49,770 nucleotides of DNA from Thermoplasmata archaeon (GTDB taxonomy: Archaea; Thermoplasmatota; Thermoplasmata; Thermoplasmatales; Thermoplasmataceae): NCBI GenBank assembly GCA_021797735.1, contig JAJZZE010000042.1, forward strand, positions 1-49,770, written 5' to 3'. The notes under the pieces were generated by a model that saw only the letters and a program-made list of their open reading frames with translations, ran no database searches and was not told the DNA's origin. This document shows positions 35,637-44,734 of the stretch, piece by piece. The number at the start of each line of letters is the position of its first letter. The stretch's first letter is position 1. The translations under genes were made by a program, and so were the position numbers.

Positions 35637-35724
35637 TGTAAACTGTAATTATATCCCACAATATAAATCCTTATACCAGTACGTAAATTAAAGTAAAAAT
35701 GCATGATCAAACTGCCCATTTTAT

Positions 35725-35745
35725 AACGCCTAATAATCGCCATAG
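35725..35745 (+). repeat. Terminal inverted repeat, copy 2 outer end
   Basis: AACGCCTAATAATCGCC followed by ATAG. As written on the + strand this closes the leftward element. Confidence 0.7.
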
Positions 35746-35894
35746 ATACTAAGAAAAAATATAATAACTTATGTCTACCATGCTATGGGGATAATCTTTA
35801 AAAATAAATGTTAACAGAAACTATCACAACAGTTATGTTTTTATTTTGCGATTAAATGATAAATTATCGACAGAATTTACTATATTGTAAAAAT

Positions 35895-35906
35895 GTTATA
35901 TATAAG
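35895..35906 (+). promoter_or_regulatory. TATA box of the eL42 operon
   Basis: GTTATATATAAG lies 35 bases before the ATG at 35935. An AAGGTG Shine-Dalgarno follows at 35923-35928. Confidence 0.55.
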
Positions 35907-35934
35907 TAAAAAATATAGTTAAAAGGTGTAAATT

Positions 35935-36216
35935 ATGAAAATGCCAAAACAGATAAAAACTTACTGTCCATATTGTAAAAAGCATACTCTTCATGATGTG
36001 GAAAGGGTGCGTAAAAGAAAAGCCAGTGAATTGAGAGCAGGCCAGAGAAGGTTCAGGAGAGTAACCTCAGGTTACGGGGGTTTCCCGAGACCAAGATATG
36101 AGGGTAGGGAAAAACCTACAAAGAGAATTGCATTAAGATTAAAATGCACTGTATGCAAGAAGTCAATTACTCCTCCAACACAGAGAGCAAAGAAATTTGA
36201 AATAATAGAGGCATAA
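35935..36216 (+). CDS. rpl44e: Ribosomal protein eL42 (L44e)
   Basis: A 93-residue zinc-ribbon protein of the large subunit E site. The zinc ligands are CPYCKKH and CTVCKKS; the central arginine-rich loop ([20 protein letters not shown]) reaches into the E site. The start is supported by AAGGTG six bases upstream. It begins the conserved archaeal set eL42, eS27, aIF2alpha, Nop10. Confidence 0.96.
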   Translation: MKMPKQIKTYCPYCKKHTLHDVERVRKRKASELRAGQRRFRRVTSGYGGFPRPRYEGREKPTKRIALRLKCTVCKKSITPPTQRAKKFEIIEA

Positions 36217-36218
36217 AT

Positions 36219-36416
36219 ATGGAAGAATTTAAAAAATTAAATAATGTTGGAAACAACTTCCTGAAAATTAAATGTAAAAACTGCGGTAATGAACAGATAA
36301 TCTATTCCAAAATTTCATCGGCTGTTACATGCAATATCTGTGGGTCGGCCATTGCTAAACCCACTGGATCAACATTGTCAACATCGGGTGAATTTGTGGA
36401 AAAGGTCAAATTATAA
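36219..36416 (+). CDS. rps27e: Ribosomal protein eS27
   Basis: A 65-residue small-subunit zinc-finger protein. The two CxxC pairs are CKNCGN and CNICGS, with the typical AKPTGSTLSTSGEFVEKV C-terminus. It starts two bases after the eL42 stop. Confidence 0.95.
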   Translation: MEEFKKLNNVGNNFLKIKCKNCGNEQIIYSKISSAVTCNICGSAIAKPTGSTLSTSGEFVEKVKL

Positions 36417-36423
36417 GGTATAT

Positions 36424-37185
36424 ATGTATAAGGAAGTACCGGAAGTCGGTGATTTAGTAGTTGTAACGATAAGGGAAGTACAGAACTTCGGTGCTATAGC
36501 TCAGTTAGATGAATATCCAGGTTATTCTGGATTCATACATATAGCAGAGGTTGCAACAGGCTGGATAAGGCATATAAGAGATTTTGTCAGGGTTAATCAG
36601 AGAACGGTATGCAAAGTATTAAACGTTGATGCAAATAGAAAACATGTTGACCTATCATTAAAAAGGGTAAATGCCCATCAGAAAAGGGAGAAAATAGAAG
36701 AATGGAAAAATGATCAGAAAGCATACAAATTGCTCGGAATGATTATGTCCGAAGCAAAAATAAGCAATAAAAGTAAAATTAGGGAAATAGAAAATTATTT
36801 AATTACAGAATACGGAAGCATATATAACGCTTTATACGATGCTGCCGCAGATAAGGATTTTATGATAGATATTAAGGAACCATGGAGAGATATGTTCATT
36901 AAGATTGCGGGTGACAACATATCAATACCACTGATAAAGATAGGTGGTGTTATAGAAATGTACTCAATTGCGCCCGACGGCATAGATTCAATAAAAGAGG
37001 TATTAGAAGAAGTTTCTGAGGATAAAAATATAAATATATCATATATGGGTGCACCGAAATATAGAATTTCAATCATGGACGAGGACTATAAATCAGCAGA
37101 AGAAAAATTAAAGAAAAACCTTGATCTTGTAGCAGATAAATGTAAAAAACGTGATGTCGAATATAGTTTTTCAAGGGATGAGTAA
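36424..37185 (+). CDS. eif2a: Translation initiation factor aIF2, alpha subunit
   Basis: A 253-residue subunit of the factor that brings initiator tRNA to the ribosome. An N-terminal S1 domain (GDLVVVTIREVQNFGAIAQL, then GFIHIAEV) is followed by a helical middle and a C-terminal alpha/beta domain. I use the ATG at 36424 (MYKEVPEVGD), seven bases after the eS27 stop; a longer frame to 36340 would overlap eS27. Its stop overlaps the nop10 start by one base (TAATG). Confidence 0.94.
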   Translation: MYKEVPEVGDLVVVTIREVQNFGAIAQLDEYPGYSGFIHIAEVATGWIRHIRDFVRVNQRTVCKVLNVDANRKHVDLSLKRVNAHQKREKIEEWKNDQKAYKLLGMIMSEAKISNKSKIREIENYLITEYGSIYNALYDAAADKDFMIDIKEPWRDMFIKIAGDNISIPLIKIGGVIEMYSIAPDGIDSIKEVLEEVSEDKNINISYMGAPKYRISIMDEDYKSAEEKLKKNLDLVADKCKKRDVEYSFSRDE

Positions 37186-37364
37186 TGAAAACTTTAATAA
37201 GGAAATGCAATTATTGCAGTATTTATACAATGGATGAAATATGCCCAAAATGTGGGAATAAAACTGTAATGGCAATACCGATGAAATATTCTCCGGCGGA
37301 TAAATTCCAGAAATACAGATTAAGGTTAATTGAGGATGATAAAAATGGAAAAAATAATTATTAA
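37185..37364 (+). CDS. nop10: Nop10, H/ACA ribonucleoprotein subunit
   Basis: A 59-residue protein that stabilises the Cbf5 pseudouridine synthase in H/ACA complexes. It opens MKTLIRKCNYCSIYTM; the zinc ribbon is CNYC and CPKCG, and the C-terminus carries the family motif SPADKFQKYRLRLIED. It starts on the aIF2alpha stop codon (TAATG) and its last 20 bases overlap the PAC2 gene. Gene order aIF2alpha-nop10-PAC2 is conserved in archaea, which supports the call. Confidence 0.94.
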   Translation: MKTLIRKCNYCSIYTMDEICPKCGNKTVMAIPMKYSPADKFQKYRLRLIEDDKNGKNNY

Positions 37365-38097
37365 AACCTATGAAGAACCGGAGCTTAAGGATCCGATATT
37401 CGTGGGGGGATTACCAGGAATAGGCAATGTTGGCAAAATAACTGCAGATTATTTTATAGACAAATTAAAAATGAAGAAAATAGCTGATATATATTCAGAA
37501 TATTTGCCACCACAGGTCTTTATAAATGATAGTGTAGTACACCTTGTAAGGGATTCTTTATACTATAAGAAAACAAACAAAAAAAATGATTTAATATTTT
37601 TAGCAGGTGATTTTCAGGGAACAACACAGGAGGGACAGTACGAATTATCCTATAAAACCCTTGAACTGCTGAAAAAATATAATGTTTCTAAAATTTATAC
37701 ACTGGGTGGCTACAGCATAGGTAAAATTGTGGAAAAACCTAAAGTTTTAGGTGCTGTAAGTGATAAGAATATTATAAAAAACCTTGAAAAGGCTGGTGTT
37801 ACATTTACAGATGGTGAGCCAAATGGTGGCATTGTTGGGTCAGCTGGCTTACTTTTAGGCCTTGGAAAGGAGTTATTTGACGTAGGTGGGGCATGCCTTA
37901 TGTGTGAAACATCCGGTTACTTTGCAGATCCAAAAGGGGCAAGGGAAATAATAAACGCATTAATAAAAATACTTAAAATGAAGGTTGATTTAAAGGATAT
38001 AGATGAAAAAACAAAGCAGCTGGAAGAAATAACGGAAAAAATGAAGCAGGAAACACAGAACAAAACAACCAAGGAAGATCTAAATTATTTTGGATGA
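37345..38097 (+). CDS. PAC2-family proteasome assembly chaperone-like protein
   Basis: A 250-residue protein of the PAC2/COG2047 family. Typical blocks are FVGGLPGIGNVGKITADYF (near 20), DFQGTTQEGQYEL, and GGIVGSAGLLLGLG (near 165). It is thought to help proteasome assembly or quality control. The C-terminus (about 215-250) is a charged coiled coil. I use the ATG at 37345; in-frame ATG 37336 and TTG 37330 are alternatives. All overlap nop10, and a GAGG lies just upstream. Confidence 0.9.
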   Translation: MEKIIIKTYEEPELKDPIFVGGLPGIGNVGKITADYFIDKLKMKKIADIYSEYLPPQVFINDSVVHLVRDSLYYKKTNKKNDLIFLAGDFQGTTQEGQYELSYKTLELLKKYNVSKIYTLGGYSIGKIVEKPKVLGAVSDKNIIKNLEKAGVTFTDGEPNGGIVGSAGLLLGLGKELFDVGGACLMCETSGYFADPKGAREIINALIKILKMKVDLKDIDEKTKQLEEITEKMKQETQNKTTKEDLNYFG

Positions 38098-38154
38098 ATT
38101 TTATTTTAATATTTTATAATTTAAATCTTTTATATCCGTAAATTATTATGACAT

Positions 38155-38766
38155 ATGAAAGCAGAGGTTATTAAAAAATCCAATTTAAAGAAAATTAAAA
38201 AGGAATTTGATAATTTTCCGGATAATAAAAGGATTCTTTTTTCCGCAGTAATAAAGTTATTTGAAATATTTGATGATAAAATAATATTAATAAAGGTCTA
38301 TGAGGACAGTGACATAGATTTAAAAATAAAATTAAGCAATAATGAATATAAATATGTGAGGATATTACATGCAGTCGATGATAAATTTGGAATAATGAAT
38401 CTAAACATGCATGAAAGGAAAATCGGTAAGGATAATTTATACAACATGATAAATAACGATATAAATTATGAAAATAGATTATCAAAGGAAACAAAGAATG
38501 AAATATTAAAGTATATTGATTTTAACAGAAACAGAAAAAAATTACTGTATATACTGATTGCTGGCAATAATTACTATATTATGAAGGAACAGACAATAAA
38601 GGAGATAATATTGAAGGATGTTGAATATATGTATAAAAAAGATTCTTCGTATAGGGTATATAACGGTAATATACCGGTAAATTTTATCAATAATTACTGG
38701 ACATCGCATTTACATGCAAAGAAAAAATCCGAAATTGATGTGTGGAGATATGTGATGATGGGTTAA
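38155..38766 (+). CDS. Conserved-looking protein of unknown function
   Basis: A 203-residue charged, Lys/Asp/Asn-rich protein with no membrane span. Distinctive stretches are VYEDSDIDLKIKL and YVRILHAVDDKFGIMNLNMH in the first half and NNYWTSHLHAKKKSEIDVWR near the end. A TTTTATATCC box about 23 bases before the ATG supports a leaderless start. I do not recognise a family. Codon use is native. Its neighbours (PAC2 upstream, FixC downstream) give no strong hint. Confidence 0.7.
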   Translation: MKAEVIKKSNLKKIKKEFDNFPDNKRILFSAVIKLFEIFDDKIILIKVYEDSDIDLKIKLSNNEYKYVRILHAVDDKFGIMNLNMHERKIGKDNLYNMINNDINYENRLSKETKNEILKYIDFNRNRKKLLYILIAGNNYYIMKEQTIKEIILKDVEYMYKKDSSYRVYNGNIPVNFINNYWTSHLHAKKKSEIDVWRYVMMG

Positions 38767-39073
38767 TTTATCATAAACAAAAGTTTAAACGCTATAGTAT
38801 TCTGAATTTAGAATTTATACCGTTATTAAAAGTAACAGACCGGTATTGTGTGCATGGAAGTACTTAAATTTTAGATCTATTCAATGTATGTTACCAGACT
38901 GCCATAACATTCTGTTAGGTTAAAATTCTACACCGAGAGATATTCTACCAAATCTGCGAAAAACTCAATAATTTCAGGGATCACAGTAATTTAATGCTGG
39001 AAATGTGTTCATATTCCACCGGTAAGTTACGGAATAGTAAAAAAATTATTAAACATGATAATTATATATAAAA
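38767..39073. other. Intergenic region before fixC
   Basis: No gene or repeat recognised. A TTATTAAAC run near 39045 could be part of the fixC promoter. Confidence 0.4.
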
Positions 39074-40342
39074 ATGGATTATGATGTTGACGTTGCAATA
39101 GTTGGTGGTGGGTTATCCGGTCTTTCTGCCGCAATTACTGCTGCGAAGAATGGTTTATCTGTGATAGTCCTGGAACGGGGCGATTATTCCGGGTCAAAGA
39201 ACGTAAGCGGTGGAAGAATGTATGTTCATTCCTTAAAGAGGCTTGTTGGTGATAAATTTAAGGATGCACCGTTAGAATTACCCATAAAAAAGGAGACATT
39301 TGAGGTATATAATAATGGAAGAAAAACAACATTTTCCTTTGAGAATAAGGAAAATGATAATAGTTATTCAGTGCTGAGGTCAAAATTTGACCGGTGGCTT
39401 GCCTCCGAGGCTGAAAATAGCGGGGTTGCAATATCATATTCAACACTGGTAACAAATGTAAGAAGGGAGGATGGAATAATGGTTGTGGAAAGCAACAGGG
39501 GCGATATAAGAACACCACTTGTAATAGAAAGTGATGGCGCCTCCTCCTTCGTATCCAGATACTTGGGATTATCTGATATAGGTATGAACTATAAAATGGA
39601 AAATGTAAAAAATCTGTTAGGCAACAATAATTTCCAGGCAAAAAATTTTATGCTTGGCATTAAGGAAATAGTGGAGAGAAAAGCTGAAGATAGTGCTGGA
39701 GAGGCTAAAACAATTCTTGGTTTAACTGATGGCATAAAGGGCGGGGGATTTGTTTATACAAACAAAAATAGCTATTCAATAGGCTTAACATTAAAGATGG
39801 ATTCACTGGAATCAAATAATATAAAATCCCATGAAATAATAGAAAAATACAGGGAAAATCTGGGCATGGATGGAAAAATACTTGAATATTCCGCACATTT
39901 AATTCCATTTTACAGATATGATTATTTACCGAAAAGGTATGATGATAATTTACTGGTAACCGGTGATGCAGCCGGATTCATGTTAAACGATGGCTTCACC
40001 ATACGTGGCATGGATCTGGCAATAGAATCTGGCATGATCGCCGGAAATGCCGCAAAGAAAATAACAGATTCGAAGGATTACAGTGATACATACATATATG
40101 AAAAAATGCTTGAGGATAGCTTTGTATTAAAGGATTTAAAAGCCGCATCAAAAATATCTTCACTGTTCGGTAACGAGAGAACGTTCAATGTATACCCATC
40201 AATCATCTCTAATTTAATAGATACAATGTTTACGGTTACTGATAGTCCAAGAGAAAACATTAAAAACGTTATAAGGAATGAGATTAAAAATAATAATATA
40301 AGTTATTTTACAGTAATTAATGATTTATTAAAGGTGATATAA
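39074..40342 (+). CDS. fixC: FixC-type flavoprotein (ETF-quinone oxidoreductase family)
   Basis: A 422-residue FAD enzyme. VDVAIVGGGLSGLSAAITAA at the start is the dinucleotide fold, and LLVTGDAAGFMLNDGFTIRG (near 295) the second FAD contact and membrane-facing region. FixC with FixX passes electrons from electron-transfer flavoprotein to quinone. fixX starts on its stop codon (TAATG). The ETF genes fixA/fixB are not in this window. The acyl-CoA dehydrogenase at 46925 is a likely electron source, by inference. Confidence 0.9.
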   Translation: MDYDVDVAIVGGGLSGLSAAITAAKNGLSVIVLERGDYSGSKNVSGGRMYVHSLKRLVGDKFKDAPLELPIKKETFEVYNNGRKTTFSFENKENDNSYSVLRSKFDRWLASEAENSGVAISYSTLVTNVRREDGIMVVESNRGDIRTPLVIESDGASSFVSRYLGLSDIGMNYKMENVKNLLGNNNFQAKNFMLGIKEIVERKAEDSAGEAKTILGLTDGIKGGGFVYTNKNSYSIGLTLKMDSLESNNIKSHEIIEKYRENLGMDGKILEYSAHLIPFYRYDYLPKRYDDNLLVTGDAAGFMLNDGFTIRGMDLAIESGMIAGNAAKKITDSKDYSDTYIYEKMLEDSFVLKDLKAASKISSLFGNERTFNVYPSIISNLIDTMFTVTDSPRENIKNVIRNEIKNNNISYFTVINDLLKVI

Positions 40343-40608
40343 TGGAATTAATAAAAAGACTGGGTTTAAATAAAAATGAGGTTGGAAATGAAAGCCATAT
40401 AGCAGTTAATACAGACATATGCATAAACTGTACTGATAAGCCATGTACAAAGGTATGCCCTGCTGGAACATATGAGGAGGATAAGGAAAAAATACTGATA
40501 GTCCATTATGAAAGGTGTGTTGAATGCGGTGCAGCATTACTTGCATGCCCTTACGGCGCATTAAAATTCCACTATCCTGAAAAGGGTATAAGTTATATGT
40601 ACGGGTAA
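40342..40608 (+). CDS. fixX: FixX ferredoxin-like protein
   Basis: An 88-residue iron-sulfur protein. CINCTDKPCTKVCP and CVECGAALLACP supply the cysteines, with the C-terminal YGALKFHYPEKGISYMYG typical of FixX. It accepts electrons in the FixC complex. Overlap with fixC by one base shows tight coupling. Confidence 0.92.
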   Translation: MELIKRLGLNKNEVGNESHIAVNTDICINCTDKPCTKVCPAGTYEEDKEKILIVHYERCVECGAALLACPYGALKFHYPEKGISYMYG

Positions 40609-40804
40609 TTTTAAAACATTCTGTGCTATACCTGTTCCAGTAAGGCCTCAAACAATAGCAATTGAAGTTAACAAATCCAGTAATGCGCCTGGTGTGGTAA
40701 TCATAGATATTCTTAATTCCTCACAGGGATAATTTATATAAAATCATTTATCGCCAAAAGATTTGTGTATTTTTGTTATATAAAAATAATTTACATATTG
40801 ATTT

Positions 40805-42313
40805 TCAGTCACGTTTCCGGGTAAAGTAAAATGCTATTCCAGCTGGAACAAGAAGCCATACTATACCTATTATTATCACAGAATATATGTTTATTCCAAC
40901 GGATGCAGCAGTTACTGTACCGAATGCATTTTTATAGTAGTCAGCTAATATATACGGAAAATATGACGGGGAAAATGCATTAAGTATAAGGGAATCCTTA
41001 GAGTAAACTGATGTGGTACTTTTTATTTTCAGCAGGAATAACAATGCACCTGAGATTACTTGCCACATAAATCCTAAAGCAAACAGCAATCCAATGCCTG
41101 TACCCAGAACTGCGCCCTGTGATTTTATAAACTGGGATGCAAGATATATAATTCCTGCAAAAGCTATTGCCTCAATCAGGTAACCGGCAAGCATTTCTGT
41201 AAAAAAGCCCGCGGAAATAAAAGCCCCGGTGTAATGCTCGAGTATTATGTCGGCTACGGCAAGGGCTATTATGATGCCTGCGAGGAAGCTGACTGAGGTG
41301 CCAATGAATCTTGACAGGAACAGTTTTCCCTTCGTTATTGGCCTTACTATAACGGATTCTATAATACCAGAGGCTCTGTCCTTGCTGTAATAGAAATAAG
41401 CGGAGAATATTCCAAGTATTGGTACAAATAAAACCCCAAAGAACGTTACAAGTGCACCCTGAAGTGCTATTCCCGGATTATTATCGACGTAAAGGAATGA
41501 GGTAAAGGCGACTGGTGCCACATTAGTACTTCCACTGGTGCCATTTGCCAGGTATAAATTTACATACTCTCCATTGTTTCTGATGCTCAATGGTAGAATT
41601 ACAGTATATTCAGCTGATTTCATTGTGCCGTACCCTGTTACATTTTTCGTATTTAAGTTGGAATTTGGATAGACATTTGTATTGAAAGTTGACGATGTAT
41701 TATAATATAAATGCAGTGGTGCTGTGGAGGATGTGTAATTCCTGTTAAAAATCATAGTTTTAATAGCACTCCCATCACCTTTCTCACGAACGTTTGCCGT
41801 GTATAATGAGTAGCCATTACTGTGTGAATATGATATGGAATAACTCTGCTGGATGCAACATTCACTGTAGTTGGACATATGACCATTGCTGAAACCTACT
41901 CCCATGCGTAACCCCACTGAACTCCCATCATTATAAGACAGATATATGTTATAGTTATAATTCGTGGATGAATTATATGGTACTGTTGTATTAAAATAAC
42001 CATTTGAACCTGTGGTCCCTTTTATGTGCACATATGTGGTGCCATTTCCCGTGAAATTCTCCAGCTGTGATGAAATTTTTAGGCCAGAAACCGGTGCACC
42101 GTACCCATTAATGGCATAATCACTGATTGTTAAATTATGTCCAGTGTCATTCATATATGGCATGACTATGGCAACACTGCCCGGAGTTGATGAATTTGAT
42201 GTTACTCCAACACTATAGGCAGTAAGGCCAGTAATAAGTACAAGGAGAATTACAATTATTATGGTAAATTTTCCTGTTAATGTTCTCTTAATATCATATA
42301 AAAATCCGTTCAT
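40805..42313 (-). CDS. ABC-2-type permease with a large external domain
   Basis: A 502-residue membrane protein. TM1 (about 15-35) is followed by a roughly 240-residue loop rich in Ser, Thr, Asn, Gly and Tyr (for example YLSYNDGSSVGLRMGVGFSN), then five or so spans (about 285-500). GALVTFFGVLFVPILGIF and KDRASGIIESVIVRPI are ABC-2 permease features. The external loop contains beta-rich repeats and two adjacent Cys (SECCIQQS). It pairs with the ATPase gene immediately upstream. The cargo is unknown. Confidence 0.82.
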   Translation of the reverse strand: MNGFLYDIKRTLTGKFTIIIVILLVLITGLTAYSVGVTSNSSTPGSVAIVMPYMNDTGHNLTISDYAINGYGAPVSGLKISSQLENFTGNGTTYVHIKGTTGSNGYFNTTVPYNSSTNYNYNIYLSYNDGSSVGLRMGVGFSNGHMSNYSECCIQQSYSISYSHSNGYSLYTANVREKGDGSAIKTMIFNRNYTSSTAPLHLYYNTSSTFNTNVYPNSNLNTKNVTGYGTMKSAEYTVILPLSIRNNGEYVNLYLANGTSGSTNVAPVAFTSFLYVDNNPGIALQGALVTFFGVLFVPILGIFSAYFYYSKDRASGIIESVIVRPITKGKLFLSRFIGTSVSFLAGIIIALAVADIILEHYTGAFISAGFFTEMLAGYLIEAIAFAGIIYLASQFIKSQGAVLGTGIGLLFALGFMWQVISGALLFLLKIKSTTSVYSKDSLILNAFSPSYFPYILADYYKNAFGTVTAASVGINIYSVIIIGIVWLLVPAGIAFYFTRKRD

Positions 42314-43210
42314 TTACTTCACCATCTCCAGGAAGTATTCTTCCAGCGTTTCGTTTTCCCTGCCTATGTAATCCACCATATAGTTCTTCATGACAAGCTC
42401 CTTATTTATTCCAGCAGGATCCTGATTTCCACCCTTTTTTATGAAGTAATAGTCACCGGTAAGTGATGTTTCTCCAAAGGATGATAGAATGTCTATAACT
42501 CCCTTGTCAGGGTTTGTAATGTGTATTTTAATGCCACTGCTTCCAAGATTTACAAGTTCTTCCCTTGTAAGTATTTTTATCAGCTGGCCATTTTTTATAA
42601 TGGCAATTTTATCTGCAACATTCTGAAGTTCTGAAAGTATGTGCGATGAAAGAAATACAGATTTGCCATCTTTTTTAAGGTTTATAATAATATCCCTGAC
42701 CTCCTTTACCCCCTGTGGATCCAGTCCATTTAATGTCTCATCAAAAAGATAATTGTCCGGATCCCCAATCATTGCTGCAATGAGAGAGAACCTTTTTTTC
42801 ATTCCCTGAGAGTAATACTTTAGTTTCCTGTTCCTGTAATTATATATCCCAAACTCCTCCATTAATTCCTTAATTTTTTTGTCAAGCTCACCGGCACCAT
42901 ATTCATAGAACCCCCCATAGTATTTCAAAAGGGGTATAGGTTTTGCATTGACCTCAAAATTTGGAAGTTCCGGAACCCAGCCAAGATGCTTTGACGCCTT
43001 TACCTTCTCCCTGACTATATCATTATTGTCAATAGAAACTGTGCCGGATGTAGGAAATATTATGCCAGCCATGGCTCTTATTGTTGTGCTCTTTCCTGCT
43101 CCGTTTAAACCCGCGAAACCCATTATTTCTCCATTTTTAATTTCAAGGTTTAGATCAGAAACTGCCTTGAATTTATTAAATGATTTTGATAGATGTGAAA
43201 TTGTAATCAT
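42314..43210 (-). CDS. ABC transporter ATP-binding protein
   Basis: A 298-residue ATPase. Walker A GLNGAGKST (near 34), signature YSQGMKKR (near 130), Walker B YLFDETLNGLDP and the switch His in SSHILSEL are all present. The C-terminal part (about 215-298) is the extension typical of ABC-2 exporters. The ATG at 43210 (MITISHLSKSF) is preferred to a TTG at 43228, because a TATA box at 43230-43240 lies 25 bases upstream. The permease ATG directly abuts its stop codon. Confidence 0.93.
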   Translation of the reverse strand: MITISHLSKSFNKFKAVSDLNLEIKNGEIMGFAGLNGAGKSTTIRAMAGIIFPTSGTVSIDNNDIVREKVKASKHLGWVPELPNFEVNAKPIPLLKYYGGFYEYGAGELDKKIKELMEEFGIYNYRNRKLKYYSQGMKKRFSLIAAMIGDPDNYLFDETLNGLDPQGVKEVRDIIINLKKDGKSVFLSSHILSELQNVADKIAIIKNGQLIKILTREELVNLGSSGIKIHITNPDKGVIDILSSFGETSLTGDYYFIKKGGNQDPAGINKELVMKNYMVDYIGRENETLEEYFLEMVK

Positions 43211-43229
43211 CCATGTGTCATACAACAAC

Positions 43230-43240
43230 TATATATAAAA
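43230..43240 (-). promoter_or_regulatory. TATA box of the ABC transporter operon
   Basis: Read leftward, TTTTATATATA is centred about 25 bases before the ATG at 43210. Confidence 0.55.
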
Positions 43241-43564
43241 TTTTAGTTAAAATATAAATTATCAACTCTGTGTAAATGGATATATTAAACCCTTCCTGTA
43301 GTATCATATTTAACTGAGTTTCCCGGGCGTTGCTTTACCTTATATTGAAAGTTCGGGTATTACGGTGCTTCCATCCATAAAAATCCCGTAATAAAACCAT
43401 CGAGTTTTCAGTTTCGATGCTATACGGTATTCCCTACTTTATAAACTTTATAAAGTATTAAATTTATTAGATTATAAAAAATATAACATTATGTATCTAT
43501 TAGATTCAAAAATATTAATATGCCAGCTTTTTAGAGTGCCCTATTCCCACAACCCGGTGCGGTA
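43241..43564. other. Divergent spacer with several small inverted repeats
   Basis: No gene. TATTACGG (about 43356-43363) and CCGTAATA (about 43387-43394) form a hairpin candidate, and ATCGA...TCGAT a smaller one near 43400-43418. The composition in 43310-43430 is richer in G+C than the flanks. Confidence 0.4.
43436..43456. repeat. Direct repeat and palindrome, possible operator
   Basis: ACTTTATAA is repeated back to back (43436-43444, 43445-43453), and the second copy is part of the perfect palindrome ACTTTATAAAGT (43445-43456). It lies about 110 bases before the MFS gene and 225 from the ABC gene. Confidence 0.4.
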
Positions 43565-44734
43565 ATGCCCAGAAATTTTTTGTATATAGTTTTATCAATG
43601 CTACTTGCCAGTATTTCAGTCAGTATTATGTATATAGGGATAACATGGTATATACTCATATCACACAATGGCGAGATTCTGTATGGATTAATTATTTTAA
43701 TTGGAACGGTTACGGGATTTGCATTATCAAATTTCATAGGTAAAATTATAGATAAATATGATAGAAAAAAACTTTTTGTACTATTAAATATTATTATTTC
43801 AGTATCATTCCTGATAATATTTTTATCATTAATTAAATATATTAAACTGAATGTTTCTGTGCTTTTCATTTTGTATATGATTATTTCTGTATATTCAATA
43901 TTTTACTGGAATGTAATAACATCGATAACACAGCAGATTTTTAGCATAAATGAGTATAAATCAATTAACAGTAAAATGGAAATTATTGGTCAGGCATCCG
44001 CTGCTTTCTCGATAATTGGCGGTTTAATAATTTACAGTGTAAATTTTTTATTTATAATAATTATATCCTCCATTATCTTTGCAGTAAGTGCAATAATATT
44101 TAGAAATGTCAGAATGTCAAAACTTGAAAAATATAATAGAGATTATTCAGGTTTCAGCAGTTTTAAATATCTTAAAAATAATAAGTATTTATTTATTCTA
44201 TTGCTATCAATGTACACCCCATTTATTGCAATCATTGTTGGCAATTACACAAAACCATCATTTATTGTAAATGATTTAAACGGCACACCAATTATAATAG
44301 GGGCAATGGAGAGTATCTATGCTATTTCTGCAGTTATAACCTCGCTGTTAATACCAAAGATAAATGAAAAAAATGAGTTTGTGCTGATAATAATATCAAT
44401 GGTCGTATTTTCAGCGGGAACAATAGCAATGGGTTTCTTCAAAATTGTTATTCTGTTTTTAAGTTTTGATGCAATACAGGGATATGGCAATCCTGCAATA
44501 CGGATAATAAGGAAAACCATAATGATGAAAACTATACCTAAAAATATTATTGGCCGTATATACGGGTCTCTAGAAACCCTTTCCTATATGGTTAGAATAA
44601 TATTCCTCACATTATATATTTTGATAATAAGATATACTGGTGCAGGGATATTAATAGAAATACAGGGGGTATTTGTACTGCTTTCTGTGCTTGCAATAGT
44701 ATATTCCTTTAAAAAGGTTATAACCAGATCATGA
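43565..44734 (+). CDS. MFS transporter
   Basis: A 389-residue major facilitator with about twelve spans. The motif A-like loop IGKIIDKYDRKKLFVLL lies near 60, and the C-half is NAIRIIRKT-like around NPAIRIIRKTIMMKTIPKN (near 308). Similar proteins are drug or macrolide-type exporters. Codon use is native and very AT-rich, unlike the MFS at 25991. A GGTG a few bases before the ATG may be its Shine-Dalgarno. The 3' end overlaps the convergent Cas4-like gene by six bases. Confidence 0.85.
   Translation: MPRNFLYIVLSMLLASISVSIMYIGITWYILISHNGEILYGLIILIGTVTGFALSNFIGKIIDKYDRKKLFVLLNIIISVSFLIIFLSLIKYIKLNVSVLFILYMIISVYSIFYWNVITSITQQIFSINEYKSINSKMEIIGQASAAFSIIGGLIIYSVNFLFIIIISSIIFAVSAIIFRNVRMSKLEKYNRDYSGFSSFKYLKNNKYLFILLLSMYTPFIAIIVGNYTKPSFIVNDLNGTPIIIGAMESIYAISAVITSLLIPKINEKNEFVLIIISMVVFSAGTIAMGFFKIVILFLSFDAIQGYGNPAIRIIRKTIMMKTIPKNIIGRIYGSLETLSYMVRIIFLTLYILIIRYTGAGILIEIQGVFVLLSVLAIVYSFKKVITRS

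Larger units (their letters stand above)
35410..35745 (-). mobile_element. TIR-bounded element relic, copy 2 (one end visible)
   Basis: It begins at the TIR at 35745 and runs leftward. Its first 67 bases match copy 1 at 55 positions. The conserved YY of the small ORF lies about 157 bases from the end, against about 151 in copy 1. The far end, expected near 35260, is not recognisable. Its orientation is opposite to copy 1, so the two copies bracket the secreted-protein operon and the MITE. Confidence 0.6.
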
